DNA from: Bifidobacterium vansinderenii
GTDB taxonomy: Bacteria > Actinomycetota > Actinomycetes > Actinomycetales > Bifidobacteriaceae
Direction: 5' to 3'
Assembly: GCF_002234915.1 (NCBI RefSeq)
Contig: NZ_NEWD01000005.1
Coordinates: 25,337 to 89,336 of the forward strand
Length of the DNA: 64,000 nt
In this document: positions 33,488-42,748 of the stretch, one piece after another
Layout of the letters: the number at the start of each line of letters is the position of its first letter
Position numbering within the stretch: the first letter of the stretch is position 1
Translations under genes and position numbers: made by a program
Notes under the pieces: generated by a model
Seen by the model: the letters and a program-made list of their open reading frames with translations, nothing else
Databases searched by the model: none
What the model was told of the DNA's origin: nothing

Positions 33488-35470
33488 TCACTGTTGGTAA
33501 TCGTAGGTGACCTTCGGAGCACCGGCCGTGGGAGTCTGGTCAAACTGCAGAGGGGATGAGCCCTCAGCCGTAGTCACATCATATTCCAGAGTCGCACTGG
33601 ACCCTGGAGAAATCAGCGTAGCTAGGTTTACCCAATAGGTGACTCCGTTGGAAGTAAATTTGTCGAAGGCCGTCTGGGCGGGCTGGACCTGCGTGGGCGA
33701 ATCGCTGGTCAGTTTGATGTTGGAGATCTTGCCGCCGGCCGGCTGCGCAATGGCCAGCGAATGGCCCACGACACCGGGCTGGGTGAGACCGGAGATGGCC
33801 GCATCGACCACCGTTTTCTCATCATCGGGAAGCTGAGCCTGACCGACGAGCTGGTTGATCATGTCGACAGGGAACGTACCGGTAATGTATTGGGGCAGGC
33901 TCTTCGCCTGATCTTCGGTCATACTGTTGCTGATCGAATACGACACATGATAGCTGGCCGCACCGTTCTTACTGACGGATGTGCGTTTGATCGTTGCGGC
34001 ACGCTGCACGTACCAGTCGGACTTAGTCCAGCCCATTTCGTTGACGTATACGCCAGTCACTGGCGACGCCTTCTGCTGGCGAAGTTCACCGGTCATACCG
34101 GCTGCGCGCAGCGCCGGCTGGTCATCCTTGTCGAAAGACCACAGATACAGATGACGTTCCTGAGCCATCTTCGGGAGAATGCCGACCAGTTTCATGGCTT
34201 TGTCGGCATTGATCCCGGAAAGGGCGTCGCCGATGATGCGTTGCGCGCTCTCCTCAAAGAACTGGTCCTCGGCTTCGGGACTGGGGATATCGATGTACAC
34301 CTGATTCGACAGATACTGCGCAGTGTTGTCGGCTGTGAGAGTCTGTCCCGTGCTCAAAGTGATGTTTCCGGTCACCGCAATAAGCGACTGCAGGGCCGCG
34401 GTATCAAATGACAAGACTCCGTCAATGTCATCGGACCCGAACGACTGTCCTGCCCAGACCTCTTTGGCGTATGCGGCACCTTCGGGAAAGTTCGGAGTGG
34501 CCGACGCGAGTCGGATATCACCGCCATATGGCACGCCAAGACGGCTGATGGCGTACATCTTGTTGATCTCGTCGGTGGCCTTGACCGATTCTGTCATGAC
34601 GAACTTGGAGTCGGAATAGAAGTCACCCAGTGTGACCTTTCCGTCAGAGACCGTCACCGTACCGACCGAGCCGACGACGCCTCCAGCCGACTGAGTCTCC
34701 GCGTTCGTCTGGGAAAGAATAAGGTAATGTCGAGTGCCGCTATGCCCGAACATGGCATTCAGACTGGTTACCGTATCGGAATACGATCCGATCGTCCCTG
34801 CGAGGGAATCGAGAATGCCAGTACCGGTCTTCAACGCATCACGCACCTGGCCGATATGCGGTTCAGGAGTCTGGTGCAGTGCCGTCACCTGCTGCTGCAG
34901 CACGGTATTCGCCCCACCGATCTTCGAGGAGACTGCGTCCAGTGACTTCACGTTGAAGCTGCCATCGCCATTGGATAGGCCTGACTGCTGCATGGTCTCC
35001 GCGGCTTCGATCAGACCAGGAAGCGCCTGCTGCGCAAGCGTATCGAATGCATCCGTGGCGGTACGAGCGGCCGTAAGATCGTCACCGATATAGGGGAATG
35101 CCATGGCAATGCGCCAGACAGCACCATCGGCCTGTTTGCGAGCGGCACCCGTATGCTCCTGCAATTCAGGGACGATGTTCTTGATTTTAGAGAACTGATC
35201 GTCGTTCTGACCGTTGGAAACATCTGCGGTGATGTTCGACGACGTAGCCACCTGCACAGCCTGTTCGAGTTCGGTCTTCAGAATCCGAGCAGAATTCAGC
35301 AGCATCACGGCATATACGACCAGAGCGGCCAGCAACACGCCAATGATAAGGCCGATGGTCTTTCCGGCATGAAGCGCTTTCGTGCCCTTATGACCTGCAT
35401 GATTCGGTTTCGTACGATGAGCCGACCGAGCGGCCCGACCATGAGCAGAGTGACGTGATCTCATAGGCAT
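33488..35470 (-). CDS. DUF4012 domain protein
   Basis: 660 residues: a basic His/Arg/Lys-rich cytoplasmic N-terminus, one membrane segment (TIGLIIGVLLAALVVYAVML) and a large extracytoplasmic DUF4012 domain (YLILSQTNAETQSAGGVVGSVGTVTV, GVLSFDTAALQSLIAVTG). DUF4012 proteins recur in actinobacterial EPS loci; their biochemical role is not established. The resemblance to LytR-type surface enzymes is in layout only, so a role in attaching or exporting polymer is inference. The ATG at 35470 has GGGG four bases upstream; ATG 35464 has better spacing. Confidence 0.85.
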   Translation of the reverse strand: MPMRSRHSAHGRAARSAHRTKPNHAGHKGTKALHAGKTIGLIIGVLLAALVVYAVMLLNSARILKTELEQAVQVATSSNITADVSNGQNDDQFSKIKNIVPELQEHTGAARKQADGAVWRIAMAFPYIGDDLTAARTATDAFDTLAQQALPGLIEAAETMQQSGLSNGDGSFNVKSLDAVSSKIGGANTVLQQQVTALHQTPEPHIGQVRDALKTGTGILDSLAGTIGSYSDTVTSLNAMFGHSGTRHYLILSQTNAETQSAGGVVGSVGTVTVSDGKVTLGDFYSDSKFVMTESVKATDEINKMYAISRLGVPYGGDIRLASATPNFPEGAAYAKEVWAGQSFGSDDIDGVLSFDTAALQSLIAVTGNITLSTGQTLTADNTAQYLSNQVYIDIPSPEAEDQFFEESAQRIIGDALSGINADKAMKLVGILPKMAQERHLYLWSFDKDDQPALRAAGMTGELRQQKASPVTGVYVNEMGWTKSDWYVQRAATIKRTSVSKNGAASYHVSYSISNSMTEDQAKSLPQYITGTFPVDMINQLVGQAQLPDDEKTVVDAAISGLTQPGVVGHSLAIAQPAGGKISNIKLTSDSPTQVQPAQTAFDKFTSNGVTYWVNLATLISPGSSATLEYDVTTAEGSSPLQFDQTPTAGAPKVTYDYQQ

Positions 35471-35520
35471 ATGACCCCTTACTATCTTTCCCCCGATAAA
35501 TATACCCCCTTAATGGAGAC

Positions 35521-36549
35521 TTATCGATGACGTCCCACGGCGCGGGTGTTCGTCCTACCGATCAGTGCGCCGCAATGCGACAGCACGACGACGGCATGGA
35601 TCATGCAGCAGATAGACATAACGATAAGGAAGGTAACGAATCTCCCCACCAACGACGAACTGACCGAGAATGGCGGTACGGCAAGAACCTTGATCGCGAC
35701 CGGCATCGCGATCGACTGGTGGAACATGAAAAACACCATGGTGTTTCTCCCCAGCCAGTTCAACGGGCGGCATCGCACCAATGACATGAAAAGAATGACG
35801 GCAACCGATCCGCAGCACGCGGCCATGATTGTCAGAGGAAAGACGCCGTATTGACCGGCAAACATCTCGTAGGGTTCACCGCACAACCGGTAATTGATCA
35901 GAGAACAAGCCACACTGGCGGCAACGGCCACGATCATGTTGCGTCCACGATGCTCGATCAGCATGGTCATGACATTACGCTTCCGACAAGTGTATCCGAT
36001 CGCTAGATACAGGAGAATCACGGGAACCACGTCAAGGTTCCAGGGTAGGAACACACGAACGAACTCATTGTAGAGAATGCCAAGAGTTCCCAGTGCGGCG
36101 CAAGCGGCAAGCAATCGTCTTGCGTTGTCTCCAAGAAGACGAATCAGCGCCCAGAACACCAGTTCGCTCACGAATAATGCGGCCAAAAACCACAGCGTGG
36201 TGAATCGGCGCTGCATGATGAAACCGCCGAGCAGATACGACCCCACTTCGAGTATTGGCCGGTGGGAAATCACGCATTGCGCGAACAGTTCAAACACTGT
36301 TATCACTACTGCGGCAAATGCATAGGGGATCAGGTATGCCCGGCTCTTTTTGAGCGCGAACGATTTGAAATCCCCCCTGCAACTGAAGAAGTACCCAGAT
36401 ATGAGAAAGAACAGCGGCAGGTGGAACGTGTACAGCGCAATATCGAATAGGTTCTTGCCATGCAACATGTCAATGTCGATATGAGCAATGACGACCGCCA
36501 GAATGCCAATACCTTTGGCGGCATCCATGTATTCGACGCGTTTTCCCAT
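35521..36549 (-). CDS. Membrane acyltransferase (Acyl_transf_3 family)
   Basis: 342 residues with about ten membrane segments. The N-terminus YMDAAKGIGILAVVIAHIDI and later TFHLPLFFLISGYFF are hallmarks of O-acyltransferases such as WecH/OatA-like proteins, with the catalytic His probably in VVIAHID. It would acetylate or succinylate EPS sugars. GAGGTG precedes the ATG. Related in fold to the 53169-54287 protein. Confidence 0.85.
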   Translation of the reverse strand: MGKRVEYMDAAKGIGILAVVIAHIDIDMLHGKNLFDIALYTFHLPLFFLISGYFFSCRGDFKSFALKKSRAYLIPYAFAAVVITVFELFAQCVISHRPILEVGSYLLGGFIMQRRFTTLWFLAALFVSELVFWALIRLLGDNARRLLAACAALGTLGILYNEFVRVFLPWNLDVVPVILLYLAIGYTCRKRNVMTMLIEHRGRNMIVAVAASVACSLINYRLCGEPYEMFAGQYGVFPLTIMAACCGSVAVILFMSLVRCRPLNWLGRNTMVFFMFHQSIAMPVAIKVLAVPPFSVSSSLVGRFVTFLIVMSICCMIHAVVVLSHCGALIGRTNTRAVGRHR

Positions 36550-36624
36550 TCATCACCTCATCTCAGAAAAAGACATCGTCGGGGAGCTTCCGGCACGTCC
36601 GGTCTACACGAGTCGGGAACGGTG

Positions 36625-38154
36625 TCAACCGACGCGACGGTACACGCTCACGGGACCGTCGGGAGTCTGATCGACGGACAGAACAAGCCTGTAGCGTGAA
36701 TCCAGAATCGGCTGAATGGCAGGCTCCTTCAGATCGTTGGTCTTGGCCACCACTAGATATTCCGCCTTTGCGGAGCCATACGTTTCTAGAAGACGCTCCC
36801 GGAATTCTGGGCTGAACTTTCCCTGCCAATCCTGAAGATTCGCATACGGGTATATGGGTTTGAGACCATACCGCAGATAGGCCTCGGCGGGAAGGTTGTA
36901 CAACGCCACCGTTTCGTCTCCGGCCTCCTCGATCACGGAGGCAACGATTTCGTTGTTATAAGGAGTGCCGTGGGAGATACGTTCCTGATATACCGTCATT
37001 CCTATCAATGCCGCGAGGATCACAGCCAGAGACGTCACCTGCACCCATCGTGTTCTCACAAGCGTAAGAACCATGGCCAGAATGATCGGAATGAATTCGG
37101 CCGCGATTACGGCATAGTGGAGGAACATCTCCGTTTTCAGGAACAGTACCGACAGCAGAAGACCGGCGATCAGCAGCAACACCTGTTCCGAAGAAACGGA
37201 CCGCATGCAGATCATATGCACCAGAGCAACGATAACCATAGCCACCGGCACTGCCAGAATGCGGCCTATCACCGTAATGCCGGGTACCTCTTCTGGGGAA
37301 GATCCCGATGCATAGCTCAGATTAAAGATCACCGTTCCGTACAGAAACTCACCGAACGCATTGTGCATGGCGAAATATACGGCGAACGGTACCGTCAGCG
37401 TCAGGAATCCTCCGATGCATGCCGCAGCGCATTGGATAAGGGAGAGCCACTGCTTCCTCATGCACAGCATGACGACCAGCACCAGCACACATACGCACAC
37501 CGGCAACGCATTTGTGACTCTGGTCAACAGAGACGCGGCACCGGCGAGCCCCTGAACATACGCAGTGACGATCGCCACCGAGGCATCATCGCTTTCCCGC
37601 ATACGACGCATGTCGCGAAGAGCCAGCCATAACGCGGCGGTCAGGAACGGCATACAGACAGTTTCCGTCACGTTCAGATTCGGCACCAGCAGATATGCGA
37701 TCCATGCCACGGTGATCCATAGGACAAACGTCTTCACGACAACGGAGAGCCGTTCTCCCACTACTTCGAGGATCTTCCACAGGAAGACCATGGAGATGCC
37801 CATCAATGCCACATCGACATAGAACACTCCATGATCCGGACCTCCGACCAGTGCACCAATAAGATTGGCAAAGAAAATAAGCGGTCCCTTATGATCCCAG
37901 TAATCCACATAGGGAACACCACCCTCGGCCCATACCCATCCGGCAAGACGGAAGATGCTGGTATCCCAGAGGTCCAGATGATCCTTGTGGACGGGCGATG
38001 TACCATCCACATAGAGCATGAACACCGTCAGCACCGCTAAATTGGCGAGAGGAAACCATCCCCGCCAGATTCTGTCGGATCGGCTGAAACGCGCCTGCTC
38101 ATTCTCACGATGATTTACGCCCGTTGGCACGGGAACATTCGACTCAGCATTCAT
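36625..38154 (-). CDS. Multi-pass membrane glycosyltransferase-like protein (GT-C type)
   Basis: 509 residues with about ten hydrophobic segments. The first loop carries LWDTSIFRLAGWVWAEG and YVDYWDHKGPLIFF, the pattern of GT39/PMT-like GT-C enzymes in which acidic residues bind a lipid-phosphate sugar donor. The soluble C-terminus (about 390-509) includes PAEAYLRYGLKPIYPYANL. It probably adds a side-branch sugar outside the membrane using a donor made by the adjacent GtrB-like GT2. A 5' fragment of a related gene survives in the pseudogene at 39386-40056. Confidence 0.75.
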   Translation of the reverse strand: MNAESNVPVPTGVNHRENEQARFSRSDRIWRGWFPLANLAVLTVFMLYVDGTSPVHKDHLDLWDTSIFRLAGWVWAEGGVPYVDYWDHKGPLIFFANLIGALVGGPDHGVFYVDVALMGISMVFLWKILEVVGERLSVVVKTFVLWITVAWIAYLLVPNLNVTETVCMPFLTAALWLALRDMRRMRESDDASVAIVTAYVQGLAGAASLLTRVTNALPVCVCVLVLVVMLCMRKQWLSLIQCAAACIGGFLTLTVPFAVYFAMHNAFGEFLYGTVIFNLSYASGSSPEEVPGITVIGRILAVPVAMVIVALVHMICMRSVSSEQVLLLIAGLLLSVLFLKTEMFLHYAVIAAEFIPIILAMVLTLVRTRWVQVTSLAVILAALIGMTVYQERISHGTPYNNEIVASVIEEAGDETVALYNLPAEAYLRYGLKPIYPYANLQDWQGKFSPEFRERLLETYGSAKAEYLVVAKTNDLKEPAIQPILDSRYRLVLSVDQTPDGPVSVYRRVG

Positions 38155-38244
38155 GCGGTATTTCTCTTCCTTGCGTCATAGCGAATATTCGAACTTCATT
38201 ACTGGGGAGTAGGTCGCCGAACGGGGCTGGGAATCACCCGCTAA

Positions 38245-39225
38245 TCATTCATCGCCGGAGGTTCTATCACTGATGATGTACCTTGGACGGTGCTTGGATT
38301 CCATATAGATCTTGCCGACGTATTCACCGATGACTCCAAGACTAAGCAGCTGAACGCCGGAGACAAAACACAGAATGCATGCGGTGGACGCCCAACCGGA
38401 TACGGTATCACCACTGGCCACTTTGCAGATGACCCAAATAACTCCGATGAAACTGACCAGCGATACGAATGCCCCAAGTCCCGTAATGAGTCGTATGGGC
38501 TTGATACTCAGACTGGTTATGCCATTGAACGCCAGGGAAAGCATCTTGGCCAGCGGATAGTGCGAAGAACCGGCCATGCGCTCATGACGCTCGTATTCGA
38601 CCGTCGTGGAGGGGAAACCGACCAGCGGGAACAGTCCGCGCAGATACAGATTGACCTCGTGAAAATCCGCGAACGCGTTCAGCACACGCTTTGACGTAAG
38701 ACGGTAGTCGGCATGGTTGTAGATGGTCTCGGCACCTAATGCATTGAGGATCCGGTAGAAACTTTCGGCCGTGAACCGTTTGAAGAAGGTATCGCTCTCT
38801 CGGCTGGAACGCACTCCGTACACGACGTCATAGCCGTCATAGTATTTGTCAACCATGGCGTCCATGGCATCGAAGTCATCCTGTCCATCGCAGTCGACAG
38901 AGATGACGATATCCGCCTTAGACCGAGCCTCCATCAGCCCGGCGAGGACGGCATTCTGATGACCTCGGTTGCGAGACTGACGAATTCCCTGAAAACGGTG
39001 ATCCCTGCTATTCAGAGCAGTGACGATCGACCATGTGGAGTCAGAAGAACCATCGTCGATGAAAAGAATGCGGGATTCCCCACTTATCAGGCCTCTACCC
39101 TCCATTTCCTTGATCTTCTCCAAAAAACGGGGGGCTGTAACAGGTAGCACCTGCTCTTCGTTATAGCAGGGAATCACCAGATACAAGCACGCCACATCAC
39201 GAGCCTCATCAATGGTCTTCTCCAT
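38245..39225 (-). CDS. GtrB/DPM1-type membrane glycosyltransferase (GT2)
   Basis: About 326 residues. A GT-A domain (CLYLVIPCYNEEQVLPVTA, LFIDDGSSDSTW, ISVDCDGQDDFDAMDAM) is followed by two C-terminal membrane segments, the layout of GtrB/ArnC enzymes that make undecaprenyl-phosphate-linked sugars. The donor would serve the GT-C protein encoded next (36625-38154). ATG 39225 matches the family start; an upstream GTG would add 25 unlike residues. Ribosome site weak. Confidence 0.85.
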   Translation of the reverse strand: MEKTIDEARDVACLYLVIPCYNEEQVLPVTAPRFLEKIKEMEGRGLISGESRILFIDDGSSDSTWSIVTALNSRDHRFQGIRQSRNRGHQNAVLAGLMEARSKADIVISVDCDGQDDFDAMDAMVDKYYDGYDVVYGVRSSRESDTFFKRFTAESFYRILNALGAETIYNHADYRLTSKRVLNAFADFHEVNLYLRGLFPLVGFPSTTVEYERHERMAGSSHYPLAKMLSLAFNGITSLSIKPIRLITGLGAFVSLVSFIGVIWVICKVASGDTVSGWASTACILCFVSGVQLLSLGVIGEYVGKIYMESKHRPRYIISDRTSGDE

Positions 39226-39385
39226 GCAAAAACTACTTTCATCGGTAACAACAAAACCGGTCTTCCCATACCATATGAGAAGACCGGTACAAGAATTCAC
39301 CTACCGTCAACAGCCGGTTCAGCTACCCCCGTTCATAAATAACCCCGATATAACCCCTCCACGAGAGGAAGGACCAGCACTAGGA

Positions 39386-40056
39386 TCAGCTCCCTGAATG
39401 ACGTCCTCCCATACGCCGTTCAAGATGAAGCTTGCGAAGGACGATGCCCAGCAATGTGCTGCGTTCACGCTTGCCCAGCAACGTAACGATGGTGATGACG
39501 CTGGCGATGACGGAATACAGGACGCAGGATGCGAAGAACGAGACCCACGTCCCCGCCTGAATGCCGAACAGGACCTTCAATCCCTCGCAGGCACCGAACG
39601 ACAGCAGCGCCGACGCCACGTACTGGACATACACCGGATAGAACGTTCGCTTGGCAATGCCAAGAATGATCGACGCATAGATCGGTACAAAGGTCACATT
39701 GGCCAGTATCTCCAGCGCCGTCGGCACAATCGCCACGGCGTAGATATCCAGAGGTGTAACCTCAAGCAGCAGCCATGTCAAAGGCAGTGATGTCAGGCTG
39801 AACAGCAACCACGCGATTGAATAAAACTTCAGCCGGTTGACGATCAGCGCGCCGATGAGATTGACGAAGAAGATGAGCGGCCCCTTGTGCCCCCAGTAAT
39901 CCACGTAGGGCATGCTCCTTCGGCCCATACCCATCCGACCAAGCGGAAGATACTGGTATCCCAGAGGTTCTGGCTTGTCCTCATACACAGGCAATGTGCC
40001 GTCCGTATACAGCATGGCTGCGGTCGCGCGATAAGATTGGCGGGCACAAACGCATA
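39386..40056 (-). pseudogene. Hybrid remnant: GT-C 5' piece fused to Wzx 3' piece
   Basis: The right part (about 39848-40056) matches the start of the GT-C gene at 36625-38154 (MLYTDGTLPVYED, WDTSIFRLVGWVWAEG, YVDYWGHKGPLIFFVNLIGAL) but contains single-base shifts that move the middle out of frame and then restore it. The left part (39386-39845) is in frame and matches the last 150 or so residues of the Wzx at 42749-44314 (FYSIAWLLFSLTSLPLTW, IVPTALEILANVTFVPIYA, HLERRMGGRHS). The join near 39845-39850 falls at a short CAG identity. This is a deletion scar joining parts of two EPS genes. The encoded protein is unlikely to work as either parent. Confidence 0.85.
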
Positions 40057-40375
40057 ATGTTTCGCCGACTACAATCTCCGTTCACGACAACAAAGACCGT
40101 TCAAGACCGTTCTTGGAATCCGCCGAAGATTCAGTGACATAAAAGGCCATAGACAAGTGTCTTCTCTCCGCACTGCTTACTACCCACGATAACGGAGACG
40201 TGTGTCTCAACGTCAAACGTTTTATACGATTGACATCAGCATACACATTTATCAAATGTCAGATACAGGTGCTCTCACTGCGCCCCTATCCAGAGACGCC
40301 GCTGATGTTTGATTCTCCTTTGGATTAGATCAGCGGCGTCACGCCTACAAACAATCCAATCGGACTGTTGCAACA
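40057..40375. other. Non-coding A+T-richer gap with hairpin
   Basis: No gene seen. It contains the hairpin at 40295-40340 and otherwise unremarkable sequence, presumably debris of the rearrangement that made the adjacent hybrid pseudogene. Confidence 0.5.
40295..40340. terminator. Hairpin after pyruvyltransferase gene
   Basis: Perfect 12-base arms GACGCCGCTGAT and ATCAGCGGCGTC with a 22-base loop, about 35 bases after the leftward gene stop. No clear U-tract. Confidence 0.55.
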
Positions 40376-41434
40376 TCACGCCAGCGAGAGGAACTGCTCT
40401 TTCCACTGTCGAATGGCGTCAGCCGGCAACGTGATGCGGACGGGATCCGAATGGTCGATCCAGGTCTCCATAAGCTCCTGCAGACCATTGCGAGGCATGA
40501 CCGGCAGGCTGGTATCACGGGCAATATCCGCGGCGCGATTATCGACGCTGACGATCATGGCACGGATACCGTGATTCAGGCAGTGAATGCCAGCATGGAG
40601 ACGGGTACCGAAGTAATCGACCGACTCATGGTGTTCCTTGACAAACGAATCGAATGCTTCGAATGAATGATCGATGAGATGCAGTCGGGCATCGTCAATA
40701 TGCAGACTTTCGAGATATGGCTTGTCATCCACGCTCTGGATCCACAGGTGGACTCGGTCATAATGCCGCAGCAGTGTCTCGAGCATGTACTTGTCCTGCT
40801 CGGGATCCTGAGCGTACTCAGTGATGGTGGTGATGACCTCGTCATGCCTATTCCGGGAAATGCTGTCACAGAATTCCTCAGTCAGGTTCCACATGGTCAC
40901 GCACGCGGTGTTCAGTACATTATCCACACCGATGGCATGCAACCGCTGCTTGGTATGTTCGTCCCTCACCGAATGCAGACAATTGGGATCAAACAGGAAG
41001 CGGAGAAAGCGAGCCGTGTACGGGGTAAAGTCCCGCATCTGTCCCTGCACCTCCCGCATACCTACAGCCAGAAGACATACCGAGTGGGCGTAATTACCCA
41101 GATGCGTCCGGGGCGTGGCCAAGGCGTGATCTTTCTCATAGTCCCATGGAAGCAGATTCGTTCCGCATGCGATCTTACGCACGTCTCGCCTGGCGTGCTC
41201 TACGCTCTCATCCCAACCGTGAGTGGGGATATGCATGATATTCGCCGATTTCGGCAGAATCCTCGACAACTGCAGATTCGCATAGTGCATGATCACGTAA
41301 TCGCCGCAGTTTTCGCTGTACATTGAGGTGTCAAGAAGGGCAATCGGGTCGTCCACCAAACGGGTAGACCGAACCAGACTCTCGGCCTCGCCGAAGAGGA
41401 GACGCATTCTACGGAATACCTTGATCGGTTCCAC
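40376..41434 (-). CDS. Polysaccharide pyruvyltransferase family protein
   Basis: 352 residues. The C-terminal motif DYFGTRLHAGIHCLNHGIRA followed by MIVSVDNRAADIARDTSLP, and the N-terminal LDTSMYSENCGDYVIMHYAN, are typical of PS_pyruv_trans (CsaB-like) enzymes that ketalise EPS sugars with pyruvate from PEP. This would give the polymer negative charge. The start is a GTG at 41434 with AAGGA six bases upstream. It lies downstream of the intact GT4 gene. Confidence 0.85.
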   Translation of the reverse strand: MEPIKVFRRMRLLFGEAESLVRSTRLVDDPIALLDTSMYSENCGDYVIMHYANLQLSRILPKSANIMHIPTHGWDESVEHARRDVRKIACGTNLLPWDYEKDHALATPRTHLGNYAHSVCLLAVGMREVQGQMRDFTPYTARFLRFLFDPNCLHSVRDEHTKQRLHAIGVDNVLNTACVTMWNLTEEFCDSISRNRHDEVITTITEYAQDPEQDKYMLETLLRHYDRVHLWIQSVDDKPYLESLHIDDARLHLIDHSFEAFDSFVKEHHESVDYFGTRLHAGIHCLNHGIRAMIVSVDNRAADIARDTSLPVMPRNGLQELMETWIDHSDPVRITLPADAIRQWKEQFLSLA

Positions 41435-41487
41435 TCAATATCCTTTTTCGTTGATCGTTGCTCACTGATGGTTCGATGTCGGCAAGA

Positions 41488-42669
41488 CTATGACCGTTCA
41501 CAAGCCTCAACAAAATGCGCGTACATGGATGCGACAGTGAAATCCCGTGCTCTCTTCAATCCCGCTTGGGACATGCAGCGACGACGCCTGGGATCATCAC
41601 GCAAAGCGATGATGGCCTGCCTCAGCCCGTCCTCCACATGATCATCCTTCGGCACCGTCAATGCGCATTCCGGCGACGTATATTCCTGAATGCCACCGGA
41701 ACGGGTGACGATCAGGGGCAGCCCCATAGCCATGGCCTCCATACACACGGTGGGCGCCGCATCCTCCCACAACGACGGCACCGCCTGCATATCGGCGAGC
41801 TTGGCATATCGCCATAACTGCGAGTTCTGCACAAAGCCGGTAAATTTCACCCTATCAGCAAGCGCCTGAACGCTACGCTCGACCTCATCCAGATACTCGG
41901 TACGTTCTTCCGTGCCGAAATTCGGACTGCCGATGATCAACAGCTTCACATGGGGATCATCAATTCGTTCCACTGCCTTGAGCAACTGCAGGACCCCTTT
42001 CACTGGAATGATCCTGCCACAGTAAAGAACCACTACGTCCTCTGGGGAAAATCCCAATTCCCGGCGAGCCTCATTGCGCTCCTGATCCGAAAAACCTTGA
42101 GAAAACCGTTTGTCATCAATACCGTTATGCACGGTCTCGATCTGCGCCTCGTGATTTCGGCAATGCCTTCGCCATGCGTCGGCGGCGAAATCACTGACCG
42201 CGAGTATCTTCGTATAGCCGGTGCTGTCGAAATCCCATTCCGGCACATAGTGCATGTGGTACCACAGGCCGCTAGGAAAGCGCCGAGCAAACAGCCTCGG
42301 AGCGCTCGCCGGACCACCTTCCAGTATCACCTCGTCAAAGGATCGTCCCTTCAATGCCCGAAGTACTTTGACATAGTAAGGACTGGGAAGAATGTCGTGC
42401 TCCCCGTGCATACGGCGGGCGATGGCATGTCTGATCCTGAATATCATCTTTTGCAGTGCCGTATCCGCTGGGATCTCGATAAATCGCGTATGCTGAATAT
42501 CAGCGGCCATCTCCTGTGCCTTATCGTCGAAGGTGGTCACCACGCTCAGATCCAATAACCGTTGACGTTCATTCTCTCTGATGAGAGAAGTCAGCAGCGT
42601 CTCGATCGCCCCTCCCTTGGAAGCCGGTACCGGCAACAGCCCCGGCGCGATCAGGCATACTTTTTTCAC
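41488..42669 (-). CDS. Glycosyltransferase family 4
   Basis: 393 residues, full-length GT-B enzyme. N-terminal Rossmann domain (CLIAPGLLPVPASKGGAIET), linker with HNGIDDKRFSQGF, C-terminal donor domain (VVLYCGRIIPVKGVLQLLKA, VPSLWEDAAPTVCMEAMAMG with the catalytic E-x7-E region). GTG start at 42669 with GAGGGG. Paralogue of the internally deleted GT4 at 44363-45241; both lie immediately upstream or downstream of the flippase gene, pointing to module duplication. Confidence 0.92.
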   Translation of the reverse strand: MKKVCLIAPGLLPVPASKGGAIETLLTSLIRENERQRLLDLSVVTTFDDKAQEMAADIQHTRFIEIPADTALQKMIFRIRHAIARRMHGEHDILPSPYYVKVLRALKGRSFDEVILEGGPASAPRLFARRFPSGLWYHMHYVPEWDFDSTGYTKILAVSDFAADAWRRHCRNHEAQIETVHNGIDDKRFSQGFSDQERNEARRELGFSPEDVVVLYCGRIIPVKGVLQLLKAVERIDDPHVKLLIIGSPNFGTEERTEYLDEVERSVQALADRVKFTGFVQNSQLWRYAKLADMQAVPSLWEDAAPTVCMEAMAMGLPLIVTRSGGIQEYTSPECALTVPKDDHVEDGLRQAIIALRDDPRRRRCMSQAGLKRARDFTVASMYAHFVEACERS

Positions 42670-42748
42670 GTTTTCCCCTCTTCAGAAGCAACCCGGCGAT
42701 TGACACAGTATCAATACCAAAAGACGATTTTCTCAAAAGACATCGATG

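Noticed and set aside
39386..40015. 209-codon frame considered as a small intact flippase-like gene
   Set aside because: Its first 60 residues belong to a GT-C gene, partly out of frame, and the rest is only the C-terminal third of Wzx; called a hybrid remnant instead.
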